A program made the translations under genes and the position numbers. From a virus, in the IMG/VR virus record IMGVR_UViG_3300025127_000283, positions 1-23,781 of that record: DNA of 23,781 nt. One strand, given 5' to 3'. How positions within the stretch are numbered: the first letter of the stretch is position 1; every line of letters starts with the position of its first letter. A model generated the notes under the pieces. The model did not search any database. It had not been told where the DNA came from and saw nothing but the letters and a program-made list of their open reading frames with translations. This document shows, piece by piece, positions 7,884-15,418 of the stretch.

Positions 7884-7891
7884 GACTCCAC

Positions 7892-9358
7892 ATGCGTATC
7901 ATTGGTAACGACCCAAGCGTACCAAGACAGACACAAGAAGTCGCCAGTGGTACGCTGCCAAACGGCAAGCCTGTAGTTGTAAATTCTGACGGGACTGTAA
8001 GTGTTGTTTCTGAAACAACCGTTACTCAATCGGTTGGTGCCGCAGTAGCTAGAGATGACGGTGGAGATGCTACTTTAGGAACTTATTACTCCGCAGGTTT
8101 TGATAGCTCTAATAATAAAGTTATTTTTGTCTACAGAGATAATGGGGGTTCAGGAACTGGCAGAGCAATTGTTGGAACTATATCTGGCACAAGCATAAGT
8201 TTCGGCACACCTGTTGAATTTCAAAATAATAATATTGGAGAAACATCCGTAACTTTTGATAGCTCTAATAACAAAGTCTTTATAGCTTATCGGCATGCAG
8301 CTAATAGTAGTTATGGCACTGGAGTTGTTGGAACTGTATCTGGAACTTCTATAAGTTTCGGAACTCCTGTTTCTTTTAATAATGGATATACAACAAAAGT
8401 ATCTGCAACTTTTGATTCAAGTAATAATAAAGTTGTTGTAGCTTACAGAGACGATTCTCAAAGCGATCATGGTAAAGCGATTGTTGGAACAATAAGCGGT
8501 ACTTCCGTATCATTTGGCTCAGAGGTTACTTTTAACGCACAAGGTACGCATCAGTTAGCGGCAGGATTTGATAGCAATGCAAATAAAGTAGTCATTGCTT
8601 ATAGAGATTCAGGTAATAGTGAGTATGGAACAGCCATAGTTGGTACGGTTTCAGGAACAAGTATTAGCTTTGGTTCAGAAGTAGTTTTTGAAAGCGCAGA
8701 ATGTCGTAATTACGGTATTGCTTTTGATTCAAGTAGTCAAAAAATTCTTATTGGTTTTGAATTAGAATCTAGTGGCACAGGTTACGCTATCGTAGGAACT
8801 GTAAGCGGAACAAGTATTAGCTTTGGTTCTAAGTCTCAATTCACAACAAACCAAGTAGATGTAATAAGGTTAACCTATGATTCTGTTGCTCAAAAAGTTG
8901 TAATTCTTTACAGAAACCAAAGCACCTCTCCCTATTCTGGAAGGATTTTCCCTGCAACTATAAGCGGCACTTCTGTTTCATTTGGAACTGAAACAACTTG
9001 GACATCTACAAGCTTTTCTGAACCTGCTTTGACATATGACTCAAATCAAGGCAAAGCTGCTTTTGTATATGCAGACGCAAACAACAATTATTATTTTACT
9101 GCAAGAGTTTTTCAAACAGGTTACACTCAACAAAACCTCACCTCAGAGAACTATATCGGCATATCTCGTAGCGGCGCAGCAGACACAGCAGGAGCTATTA
9201 TAGATACGCAAGGTGCAATAGCCGACAACTTATCTGGACTGACAGCAGGGCAAAGCTACTACGTTCAGAATGATGGCACATTAGGTACAACGGCTGATGA
9301 TCCTAGCGTCTTTGCAGGGACGGCTGTATCGGCAACTAAACTTATCGTGAAAGGGTAA
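7892..9358 (+). CDS. Fibre/appendage protein with one seven-bladed beta-propeller (copy B)
   Basis: 488 aa, the simplest member of the paralogous trio. The N-terminal module at residues ~14-50 (SGTLPNGKPVVVNSDGTVSV) is followed by seven blades and then the shared C-terminal domain (LTSENYIGISRSG, then LTAGQSYYVQNDG and ending TKLIVKG). The ATG at 7892 is preferred over the upstream in-frame TTG at 7856, because that extension would be an Arg-rich stretch read through the end of the previous gene, and the conserved module starts just after this ATG. It is likely a receptor-facing virion protein, by analogy with the other propeller-bearing appendage proteins. Copy B looks like the ancestral single-propeller form from which A and C could be built. 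Confidence 0.75.
   Translation: MRIIGNDPSVPRQTQEVASGTLPNGKPVVVNSDGTVSVVSETTVTQSVGAAVARDDGGDATLGTYYSAGFDSSNNKVIFVYRDNGGSGTGRAIVGTISGTSISFGTPVEFQNNNIGETSVTFDSSNNKVFIAYRHAANSSYGTGVVGTVSGTSISFGTPVSFNNGYTTKVSATFDSSNNKVVVAYRDDSQSDHGKAIVGTISGTSVSFGSEVTFNAQGTHQLAAGFDSNANKVVIAYRDSGNSEYGTAIVGTVSGTSISFGSEVVFESAECRNYGIAFDSSSQKILIGFELESSGTGYAIVGTVSGTSISFGSKSQFTTNQVDVIRLTYDSVAQKVVILYRNQSTSPYSGRIFPATISGTSVSFGTETTWTSTSFSEPALTYDSNQGKAAFVYADANNNYYFTARVFQTGYTQQNLTSENYIGISRSGAADTAGAIIDTQGAIADNLSGLTAGQSYYVQNDGTLGTTADDPSVFAGTAVSATKLIVKG
8034..9126 (+). repeat. Seven tandem blade repeats, propeller B
   Basis: Seven units with starts GTYYSAGFDSS, ETSVTFDSS, KVSATFDSS, QLAAGFDSN, NYGIAFDSS, VIRLTYDSV and EPALTYDSN. 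The last is truncated after its third strand, and the strand GAAVARDDG before unit one can close the ring. Confidence 0.78.
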
Positions 9359-9360
9359 CT

Positions 9361-11883
9361 ATGTTAAGACGTATAGGGGCTGAAGAAGGTGGTGAGTTTA
9401 AAGCGATAGCCAGTGGCGCGGTGTCGAGTGGTAAACCTGTGATTGTGAACAGTGATGGGACGGTAAGTCTGCCTGAATCTGTCACTGGAGGAAATGGCAC
9501 TCCAAACACATTTTCAGGTGGAAATAATGCTAACCATAATGGCATGTCCGAAGTAGGTAATAGTAAATTTGTAATTGCTTACAGAGATTCAGGTAATTCA
9601 AATCACGGAACTGCTGTCGTTGCAACAGGAAGTGGAACAACACTTAGCTATGGTACTCCTGTAGTTTTTGATAGTCAGGACTGTAGAGAACATGTAGTTG
9701 TGTATGATTCAAGCACAGACAGAGTTGCGATTTTTTATTATGGCACAAGTGATGACAAGTCATATGCTATTGTTGGCACGGTAAGTGGCACGTCTATAAG
9801 TTTTGGCACAAGAGTAGAATTTGAACCTAATGAGATGGGAGATGGTTCTGGAGTATTTGATCCAGTAAACAATAAAGTTGTATTTTTTTATAAAGATGTT
9901 GGAAGCAATACTAATTATGGAAGATATATAATAGGGACAATAAGCGGTACTTCTATTTCTTTAACAACTCCGACTGCTTGGCATAGCGCAACTACAAGAC
10001 AGATTGCTGCGGTTTATGATGCTACAAACAGTAAAATGGTTGTTGCTTACAGAGATGGTGCTGCGTCAAGTCATGGTAAAATGTTTGTTGCAGATCCGGG
10101 TGCTTCTTCTTTAACATTTGGAAGTGAGCAAACATTTGCTTCAGCCACTACTTATCCACATGAATTAGTAGATGATACAGTAAACGGTAAATTAATAATT
10201 TTTTATGGCAATGCAAGTCAGCAAGGTTCGGCAAGAGTAATAACAGTTGATGGAGCAAATAAAACTATTTCAGCAGGTAGTGAACTAGTTTATGAAGCAG
10301 GCTCTACTGATACAACAGGTTCGGCTGCTTACAATACTCTAGCAGGAAAAGCACAGTCTATGTGTAAAGATCAAGGCGATTCCAACAAAGCTAAACTATA
10401 TTTATTTACCGTATCTGGCACAAGTATTACACTTGATTCTACCACAGTGATTGATACCAACGGTTGTGACAGATTTGCAGGTGATTTTAGCCCTTCTTTG
10501 GGGGCATCTGTTTTTGTTTACACCGATGAAGGAACATCTCAAGGAGAGGCTTTTGTTACCAAACTTGGGTATAACACACTCACCTCAGAAAACTACATTG
10601 GTATGTCGAGGGGCGCGGTCACACCATCAGTCTTGGGGACTGAACTTACATATGTAAGTGAAAATGCTTCTGAAAATATTCTAGCTTTTGACAGCAGTAA
10701 TAACAAAGTTGTGTTTGCATACACTGACGGATCTAATAGTCCTCAAAAAGGCGTGGCAGTAGTTGCTAATGTATCAGGGACTACTATGACCGCAGGATCA
10801 GCGGTAACTTTTGCAAACGTAAATACAAGTATGGGAGGAATGGCTTTTGACAGTTCTAATAATAAAATAGTCATAGCCTATAGGGATGGAAGCGACACTT
10901 ACGGAAAAGCGGTAGTCGGCACTGTTTCTGGTACGTCAATATCTTTCGGATCGCCTGTAACTTTTAAATCTGGAAATACCAATAACATAGATTGTTGTTT
11001 TGATTCCAACGCTAATAAAATTTATATTTCTTTCGGTTTTAATAACACAGGAATTGGTATTGTTGGAACAGTGAGTGGGACATCAATATCATTTGGCTCA
11101 GAGCAAATTTGGATAGGAAGTGAAGCTACTTATATAAAAAATACTTTTGATAGCTCTAACAATAAAGTTATTACTGTTTATAGAGATGATGGTGGTAGCT
11201 CAAATGGAAAGGCTATTGTCGGAACTATAAGCGGTACTTCAGTTTCATACGGCTCCCCCACTGCATTTAACTCTGGGTCTACAGGTAACACACGTGTTGA
11301 GTTTGATAGTGCTAATAATAAAGTTGTAATTTTCTTTCAACAAAGCACTTATAAGGCAATAGTTGGCACAGTATCAGGAACATCAATATCTTTTGGTTCA
11401 GAAGTAGAATGGTCGAGTGTTGAAAACCATGATAATTATGGCGTGTCTTTTGATCCGACTTTAGGTAAAATGATTGTTATATATAAAACAACTGGCAACA
11501 TAACAGCGTCAAAACAAGGAACTGTTTCAGGAACTTCAATATCTTTTAGCGATCAACAAGACAACCTAACTTCAGGGCAGGTTTATACTCCTAGAATAAC
11601 CTACGATACCAATTCAAAAGTAAGTGTGCTTGTCTACAGATTGACTACAAACAGTAACTATGGAACGACAAGAGTTTACAATCCAGAGATTAGAGGCCAA
11701 GCAACTAACGGTCAAGCTGCATCGGTAGACATCATTGGATCAGTTAGCACAAACCAAAGTAGCCTCACCGCAGGACAACAATACTTTGTACAAACAGATG
11801 GAACGATAAGCACAACAGCGGATAGCCCAAGTGTACTTGCAGGGACTGCTATCTCTGCAACCGAACTCGTAGTAAAAACATAG
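9361..11883 (+). CDS. Fibre/appendage protein with two seven-bladed beta-propellers (copy C)
   Basis: 840 aa. The N-terminal module (SGAVSSGKPVIVNSDGTVS, residues ~18-36) precedes seven diverged blades. A linker (~residues 404-425) reads LTSENYIGMSRGAV, the first part of the family's C-terminal domain, and is followed directly by a second, better-conserved set of seven blades. The true C-terminal domain closes the protein (SLTAGQQYFVQTDG to ATELVVKT) but lacks the LTSEN beginning. This arrangement indicates fusion of two B-like genes with loss of most of the first C-terminal domain. Blade lengths in the second propeller range from about 48 to 53 residues. The ATG is 2 bp after gene B with AAAGGG upstream. 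Receptor binding is inferred. Confidence 0.75.
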   Translation: MLRRIGAEEGGEFKAIASGAVSSGKPVIVNSDGTVSLPESVTGGNGTPNTFSGGNNANHNGMSEVGNSKFVIAYRDSGNSNHGTAVVATGSGTTLSYGTPVVFDSQDCREHVVVYDSSTDRVAIFYYGTSDDKSYAIVGTVSGTSISFGTRVEFEPNEMGDGSGVFDPVNNKVVFFYKDVGSNTNYGRYIIGTISGTSISLTTPTAWHSATTRQIAAVYDATNSKMVVAYRDGAASSHGKMFVADPGASSLTFGSEQTFASATTYPHELVDDTVNGKLIIFYGNASQQGSARVITVDGANKTISAGSELVYEAGSTDTTGSAAYNTLAGKAQSMCKDQGDSNKAKLYLFTVSGTSITLDSTTVIDTNGCDRFAGDFSPSLGASVFVYTDEGTSQGEAFVTKLGYNTLTSENYIGMSRGAVTPSVLGTELTYVSENASENILAFDSSNNKVVFAYTDGSNSPQKGVAVVANVSGTTMTAGSAVTFANVNTSMGGMAFDSSNNKIVIAYRDGSDTYGKAVVGTVSGTSISFGSPVTFKSGNTNNIDCCFDSNANKIYISFGFNNTGIGIVGTVSGTSISFGSEQIWIGSEATYIKNTFDSSNNKVITVYRDDGGSSNGKAIVGTISGTSVSYGSPTAFNSGSTGNTRVEFDSANNKVVIFFQQSTYKAIVGTVSGTSISFGSEVEWSSVENHDNYGVSFDPTLGKMIVIYKTTGNITASKQGTVSGTSISFSDQQDNLTSGQVYTPRITYDTNSKVSVLVYRLTTNSNYGTTRVYNPEIRGQATNGQAASVDIIGSVSTNQSSLTAGQQYFVQTDGTISTTADSPSVLAGTAISATELVVKT
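9499..10575 (+). repeat. Seven tandem blade repeats, propeller C1
   Basis: Seven diverged units. Unit one lacks the usual FDS start (HNGMSEVGNSKFVIAYRD), and units four to six have lost the consensus VSGTSISFG in part. The seventh unit ends at VTKLGYN without its last strand. Confidence 0.68.
10636..11688 (+). repeat. Seven tandem blade repeats, propeller C2
   Basis: Seven units following the strand TELTYVSENAS. Units three and five are shortened in the loop between strands two and three, while the GTVSGTSISFGS strand pair is retained. The seventh unit ends at GTTRVYNPE. Confidence 0.72.
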
Positions 11884-11890
11884 GTGATGA

Positions 11891-13801
11891 ATGCCACTAA
11901 CCAAACTTCAATTCCGCCCCGGTGTCAATCGAGAGACCACTTCTTACACCAATGAGGGCGGTTGGTTTGACGTAGACAAGGTGCGCTTTCGTTTTGGTAT
12001 GCCTGAGAAGATTGGTGGTTGGGAGAAGTTTACGAATGCTTCGTATTTAGGCACAGCAAGGGCTATGCATCCTTGGGTGGCGTTAGATAATAGCCGACTC
12101 ATTGGCATTGGCACCTCATTAAAATATTACATCAACCAAGATGGTGGTGCTTTTAATGATATTACACCAATAAGAAACACAACATCTGCGGGTGACGTAA
12201 CCTTTGCTGCTACCAATGGGTCATCAGTAATTACAGTAACAGATACAAATCACGGCGCAGTGGTAAATGATTTTGTTACCTTCAGTGGGGCTGCAAGTCT
12301 TGGTGGCAACATTACAGCGGCGGTGCTTAACCAAGAATACTATGTTACTCAAGTAATAAATGATAATAGCTACAAAATCGTAGCCAGAGCCGCAGGCACC
12401 ACAATCTCACAAATTACGGTCAACGGTGCTTTATCTCCAAGCCAAGTCAATGCAAACTCTTCTGACTCCGGCAACGGAGGTAGTTCTACAGTTGGCGCAT
12501 ATCAGGTCAGTGTTGGCTTAGATACAACCGCAACAGGCGCAGGTTGGGGCGTCGGTACTTGGGGTCGTAACGGTTGGGGCCAAGCTGCTACCACACCTAT
12601 TGTTACAAATACCTTGCGTATCTGGTCACACGATAACTTTGGAGAAGACTTACTTATTAACGTGCGTAATGGCGGCATATATTATTGGGATAAAACAGGC
12701 GGTTTTGCTACACGGGCGGTTAGTTTAGACTCTCTTGCCGGATCTACAAAAGCACCGACTATTGCTAAACAGATTATGGTGTCAGACAGAGACAGGCACA
12801 TTATTGCCTTTGGTTGTGACACTGAAACAAATCCCGGTGTTCAAGACCCATTAGTTATACGTTTTTCTTCTCAAGAGTCTTTAACTGATTGGGCAACAAC
12901 AACGGCAAATACTGCAGGTGAATTAAGGCTTGGATCTGGTTCAGAGATCGTAACAGCAGTTGAGACCAGACAACAAATATTAGTTTACACTGACGAATCC
13001 TTATACGCTATGCAGTTTTTAGGACCACCGTTCACCTTCGGTGTAAACCTTGTGTCAGAAAACATTACAACCATGGGGCCATTGTGTGCCGTGGCTGTAG
13101 AAGACAACGTATTTTGGATGGGGCTTAAAGAGTTTTATGTATATGGTGGTACGGTACAAAGATTGCCTTGCTCTGTGAGAGACTTTGTATTTGATGATTT
13201 TAATCTTTTACAACGTGAAAAAATTGTAGCTGCAACAAATACGGCTTTTTCTGAAATATGGTGGTTTTATCCTTCTGCATCTAGCGACAATAATGATAGG
13301 TATGTGGTTTATAATTATGAACAAAAGGTTTGGTATTATGGTTCACTTGCAAGAAGCTTTTGGATGGATCGTGGTATCTTCGACAACCCTATTGCAGCAG
13401 GGCCAAACAACTATCTCTACACTCAAGAATCTGGATTTGATGACGATGGGTCTGCACTTACTGCTTATATTGAATCAAGCCAACTTGACATAGGAGATGG
13501 AGAGCAGTTTTCTTTTATCCGTCGCATGATACCAGATTTAACATTTAGAGGATCGACTGCAGGTAGTCCATCTGCAAATATAACTGTAAAAACAAGAAAT
13601 TTCCCCGGTGGTAATTATCTACAATCAACATCAAGTGCTGTAACGAAGACAGCGTCTGTGCCTGTCGAACAGTTTACAGATCAAGTTCATTTAAGATTAC
13701 GTGGGCGTAGTTTTGCAATGCGTATAGAGTCTACAGCAACAGGCGTAGGTTGGAGATTGGGATCTCCAAGACTTGATGTACGGCCTGATGGGAGGCGTTA
13801 G
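11891..13801 (+). CDS. P22 gp10-like packaged-DNA stabilisation / tail hub protein
   Basis: 636 aa. The N-terminus, LTKLQFRPGVNRETTSY followed by VDKVRFRFGMPEKIGGW, is the pattern of the family related to P22 gp10, the protein that plugs the portal after DNA packaging and forms the tail hub. P22 gp10 is shorter (~470 aa). Extra material lies at residues ~94-200, where a beta module (VITVTDTNHGAVVNDFVTF, then NGA) resembles small domains inserted in many phage proteins, and at 218-230, where GWGVGTWGRNGWG repeats the Trp-Gly theme of the gene at 3030. The C-terminal half contains LRIWSHDNFGEDLL and the end LRGRSFAMRIESTATGVGW. Together with the gp4-like adaptor it argues for a short P22-type tail. 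The start has AGGTG just upstream. Confidence 0.68.
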   Translation: MPLTKLQFRPGVNRETTSYTNEGGWFDVDKVRFRFGMPEKIGGWEKFTNASYLGTARAMHPWVALDNSRLIGIGTSLKYYINQDGGAFNDITPIRNTTSAGDVTFAATNGSSVITVTDTNHGAVVNDFVTFSGAASLGGNITAAVLNQEYYVTQVINDNSYKIVARAAGTTISQITVNGALSPSQVNANSSDSGNGGSSTVGAYQVSVGLDTTATGAGWGVGTWGRNGWGQAATTPIVTNTLRIWSHDNFGEDLLINVRNGGIYYWDKTGGFATRAVSLDSLAGSTKAPTIAKQIMVSDRDRHIIAFGCDTETNPGVQDPLVIRFSSQESLTDWATTTANTAGELRLGSGSEIVTAVETRQQILVYTDESLYAMQFLGPPFTFGVNLVSENITTMGPLCAVAVEDNVFWMGLKEFYVYGGTVQRLPCSVRDFVFDDFNLLQREKIVAATNTAFSEIWWFYPSASSDNNDRYVVYNYEQKVWYYGSLARSFWMDRGIFDNPIAAGPNNYLYTQESGFDDDGSALTAYIESSQLDIGDGEQFSFIRRMIPDLTFRGSTAGSPSANITVKTRNFPGGNYLQSTSSAVTKTASVPVEQFTDQVHLRLRGRSFAMRIESTATGVGWRLGSPRLDVRPDGRR

Positions 13802-14097
13802 TGTCCCGAAATTTAATTTTACCTTTTTTCGCTGTACCTCCAACGCAGTACGATCAACAATATTTCGCAAATCTTACGCGAAGTTTTGCTATTTATATGG
13901 AGCAACAACAAAATCCCGGCGAAGAAAGAGCAACGAGACTCACTTTAACTGATTTGCAAACAGATGATTCTGGTCTTGAAATTGGTGCTTTGTTCCAACA
14001 AGATGGATTTGTAAAAATAACCCGAACAAATGTTCCCCATGTTCGTGGTTCTAGTGCAACAGGATCTGTGGGGACAGTAACGGTGACAACAACATGA
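13801..14097 (+). CDS. Small virion protein with C-terminal Gly/Val/Thr repeat
   Basis: 98 aa. The start, SRNLILPFFAVPPTQYDQQY, leads into a helix (NLTRSFAIYMEQQQNPGEE), then a beta part (ATRLTLTDLQ, GALFQQDGFVKIT), and ends SSATGSVGTVTVTTT. That end is the same repeat core seen in the genes at 832 and 3030. The GTG start overlaps the previous TAG by one base and is fixed by GGGAGG 6 bases upstream. I recall the family from marine phage tail regions without known function. It could be a tail or fibre attachment protein next to the hub. Confidence 0.62.
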   Translation: MSRNLILPFFAVPPTQYDQQYFANLTRSFAIYMEQQQNPGEERATRLTLTDLQTDDSGLEIGALFQQDGFVKITRTNVPHVRGSSATGSVGTVTVTTT

Positions 14098-14324
14098 GTG
14101 ATGATACTATTCTTATCATGTCTAATGGCTCCAAATGGAAGCCATCCACGAGCCAAGACTTAATTCATTGTGCTTCTTGTAATAATGCAGTTGATACCCC
14201 CGAAGAAATTGCATCATATCCAGACGGTAATTGCCCCCAATGCGGCAATACTTGGACAGGATCTGAATCAAAAGGGGTTCGTATTTTCGCAACTGCACCA
14301 GAGGCTATATCAGGAGAAGCCTGA
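14094..14324 (+). CDS. Zinc-ribbon-like small phage protein
   Basis: 76 aa with two Cys pairs, C26-x2-C29 and C47-x2-C50 (HCASC and NCPQCG), separated by 17 residues: a zinc-ribbon arrangement. The region between contains EEIASYPDGN, and the remainder after the second knuckle is short (WTGSESKGVRIFATAPEA). The start overlaps the upstream TGA as ATGA. Zinc ribbons in small phage proteins can bind nucleic acid or stabilise a fold; which applies here is unknown. It lies at the border between structural and lysis genes. Confidence 0.65.
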   Translation: MSDDTILIMSNGSKWKPSTSQDLIHCASCNNAVDTPEEIASYPDGNCPQCGNTWTGSESKGVRIFATAPEAISGEA

Positions 14325-14325
14325 T

Positions 14326-14802
14326 ATGGACCCCGTTAGCTGTGTAGCTCTAGCGACAGGGGCGTACAAGACGATCCGTGCGGCTATTTCTACGGGCAAA
14401 GATTTACAAGACATGACGGGAACTTTGAGTCAGTGGGGCAAGGCTTTTTCTGACTTTAGTAATCTAGAAGAAAGAGAAAAGAACCCACCTTTTTGGAAGA
14501 AAACATTCAAGGGATCTGATGAAGAAACTGCTCTAGAAATCTTTGCTAACAAAAAGAAAATGGAACAAATGAGGGCTGAAATCAAAGATCATATATCTTG
14601 GACATATGGCCCTAGTGCTTGGAAAGAAGTCCTGCAAATAGAAGCAGATATGCGCCGAAAAAGAAAACAAGAGCTATACCGAAAACAAGAACGAATAGAT
14701 GCCATGATAAATTTTGCTATAGGAGCTACAATATTTGTAATAAGTGGAGGCATCTTATTTGTTATTTTCTACTATTTGGGCAAATGGCAAGGTAGGTGGT
14801 AA
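14326..14802 (+). CDS. C-terminally anchored membrane protein (158 aa)
   Basis: Starts MDPVSCVALATGAYKTIRAA and is largely helical and highly charged in the middle (AKKKMEQ-like stretches, RRKRKQELYRKQERID). It has a single hydrophobic segment near the C-terminus (residues ~127-151, FAIGATIFVISGGILFVIFY). The landmark ISWTYGPSAWKEVL lies just before the charged helix. I recall this protein type in marine phages beside lysis genes. The ATG at 14326 was chosen over an in-frame upstream start at 14170, because the extra 52 residues would overlap the zinc-ribbon gene in another frame and look non-coding, while AGGAG precedes 14326. It could be a minor virion membrane protein or take part in lysis. 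Confidence 0.65.
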   Translation: MDPVSCVALATGAYKTIRAAISTGKDLQDMTGTLSQWGKAFSDFSNLEEREKNPPFWKKTFKGSDEETALEIFANKKKMEQMRAEIKDHISWTYGPSAWKEVLQIEADMRRKRKQELYRKQERIDAMINFAIGATIFVISGGILFVIFYYLGKWQGRW

Positions 14803-14964
14803 ATGTGGGTATTGTTGTGGTTACAAGTGGTAAGTGGGAGCTTCGACCACTATCATGTGGGTAGTTACTCTAGCGAAGAAGCTTGTAAAGAGGCACAAAA
14901 AGAAGCAAAAGTTCTTGTTACAAATCAAAACTCAAAAGTAGTATGCATTAAAATAGAACGGTGA
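14803..14964 (+). CDS. Tiny protein with hydrophobic N-terminus and two cysteines (53 aa)
   Basis: Begins MWVLLWLQVVSGSFDHYHVG, a short hydrophobic N-terminus like a signal sequence, then a helix rich in Glu/Lys/Ala (SSEEACKEAQKEAKVLV) and ends VVCIKIER. The two cysteines (27, 48) could form a disulfide outside the cytoplasm. The ATG directly follows the previous TAA, with GTAGGTGG upstream. I recall similar ~55-aa proteins in this position in marine phages. The coupled overlap with the next gene supports it being real. It may be a small secreted or inner-membrane lysis accessory; function unknown. Confidence 0.6.
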   Translation: MWVLLWLQVVSGSFDHYHVGSYSSEEACKEAQKEAKVLVTNQNSKVVCIKIER

Positions 14965-15074
14965 TACTCAAGGAATGGCGCAATAAATACATTGTATATG
15001 ACAAAAACGGAAAAGTGGTTATAATAAGCCGTGATAAACGAGTTGTTATGGCATACGCGAGGTCAAAGAAATGA
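14961..15074 (+). CDS. Tiny basic protein (37 aa)
   Basis: A GTG start overlaps the previous stop in a GTGA junction, and its own stop overlaps the next start in an ATGA junction, so the frame exactly fills the space between two genes. The product is MILKEWRNKYIVYDKNGKVV and continues with IISRDKRVVMAYARSKK: basic, with two beta strands and a helix. No motif or function is recognised. The tight double overlap is the main evidence that it is translated. Confidence 0.5.
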   Translation: MILKEWRNKYIVYDKNGKVVIISRDKRVVMAYARSKK

Positions 15075-15418
15075 CAGAATTTGAAAAAGCTGATTTAAAT
15101 AACAACGGTGTTATTGAAAAGGCTGAATGGAATAAAATAGCGTTAGAAGACCGTAGGCTTGAGATGATTGACCGTGATCTTAAACGAAACGCAGAGCGTA
15201 GATTTACAGGATTTGCCCTCGCAGGCATGTTGATATATCCGTTTATTATATTACTTGCATCTGTGCTTGGATTTGACAAAGCAGCAAGTTTAATCACAGA
15301 TATAGCAAGTGTATATGTAATTGCAGCTAGTGGCGTTGTGGCTGCTTTTATGGGATTTAACGCCTACAGTGCAAAAACTGAAAGTAAGAAAACAAGCATT
15401 CAGATGGAGGGAGACTGA
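15071..15418 (+). CDS. EF-hand-like two-TM membrane protein, holin-region
   Basis: 115 aa. Residues 8-19 (DLNNNGVIEKAE) match a 12-residue EF-hand calcium loop: D8, N10, N12, G13, I15 and E19 occupy positions 1, 3, 5, 6, 8 and 12. A charged helix follows (EDRRLEMIDRDLKRNAERR), then two TM segments at ~45-67 and ~79-98, and a short charged tail. There is only one loop, so a full paired EF-hand domain would need dimerisation. The size and two-TM topology would suit a class II holin or antiholin, and the next gene is a holin. The start has GAGG 9 bases upstream. Confidence 0.62.
   Translation: MTEFEKADLNNNGVIEKAEWNKIALEDRRLEMIDRDLKRNAERRFTGFALAGMLIYPFIILLASVLGFDKAASLITDIASVYVIAASGVVAAFMGFNAYSAKTESKKTSIQMEGD

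Noticed and set aside
7856-7891. Upstream TTG start for copy B adding an Arg-rich leader
   Set aside because: The extension overlaps the 85-aa gene out of frame, reads through its acidic tail codons, and the conserved module begins right after the ATG at 7892.
5052-11883. Long arrays of near-identical repeats as a possible CRISPR or DNA satellite
   Set aside because: The period is 156 nt, the frame is open throughout and conservation is at protein level with different codons. This is tandem protein-domain repetition.
5052-11883. Diversity-generating retroelement acting on the fibre genes
   Set aside because: No reverse transcriptase gene and no template/variable repeat pair with adenine-biased differences was seen in the window. 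It could lie outside, but nothing here supports it.
5052-11883. Sialidase-type Asp-box propellers
   Set aside because: The strand-turn motif is SGTSISFG without the Asp of the S-x-D-x-G-x-T-W box, and no catalytic Arg triad was recognised.
14170-14325. Longer start for the 158-aa membrane protein
   Set aside because: The extra 52 residues come from the shifted frame of the zinc-ribbon gene and look non-coding. The ATG at 14326 has a ribosome-binding site and normal gene spacing.
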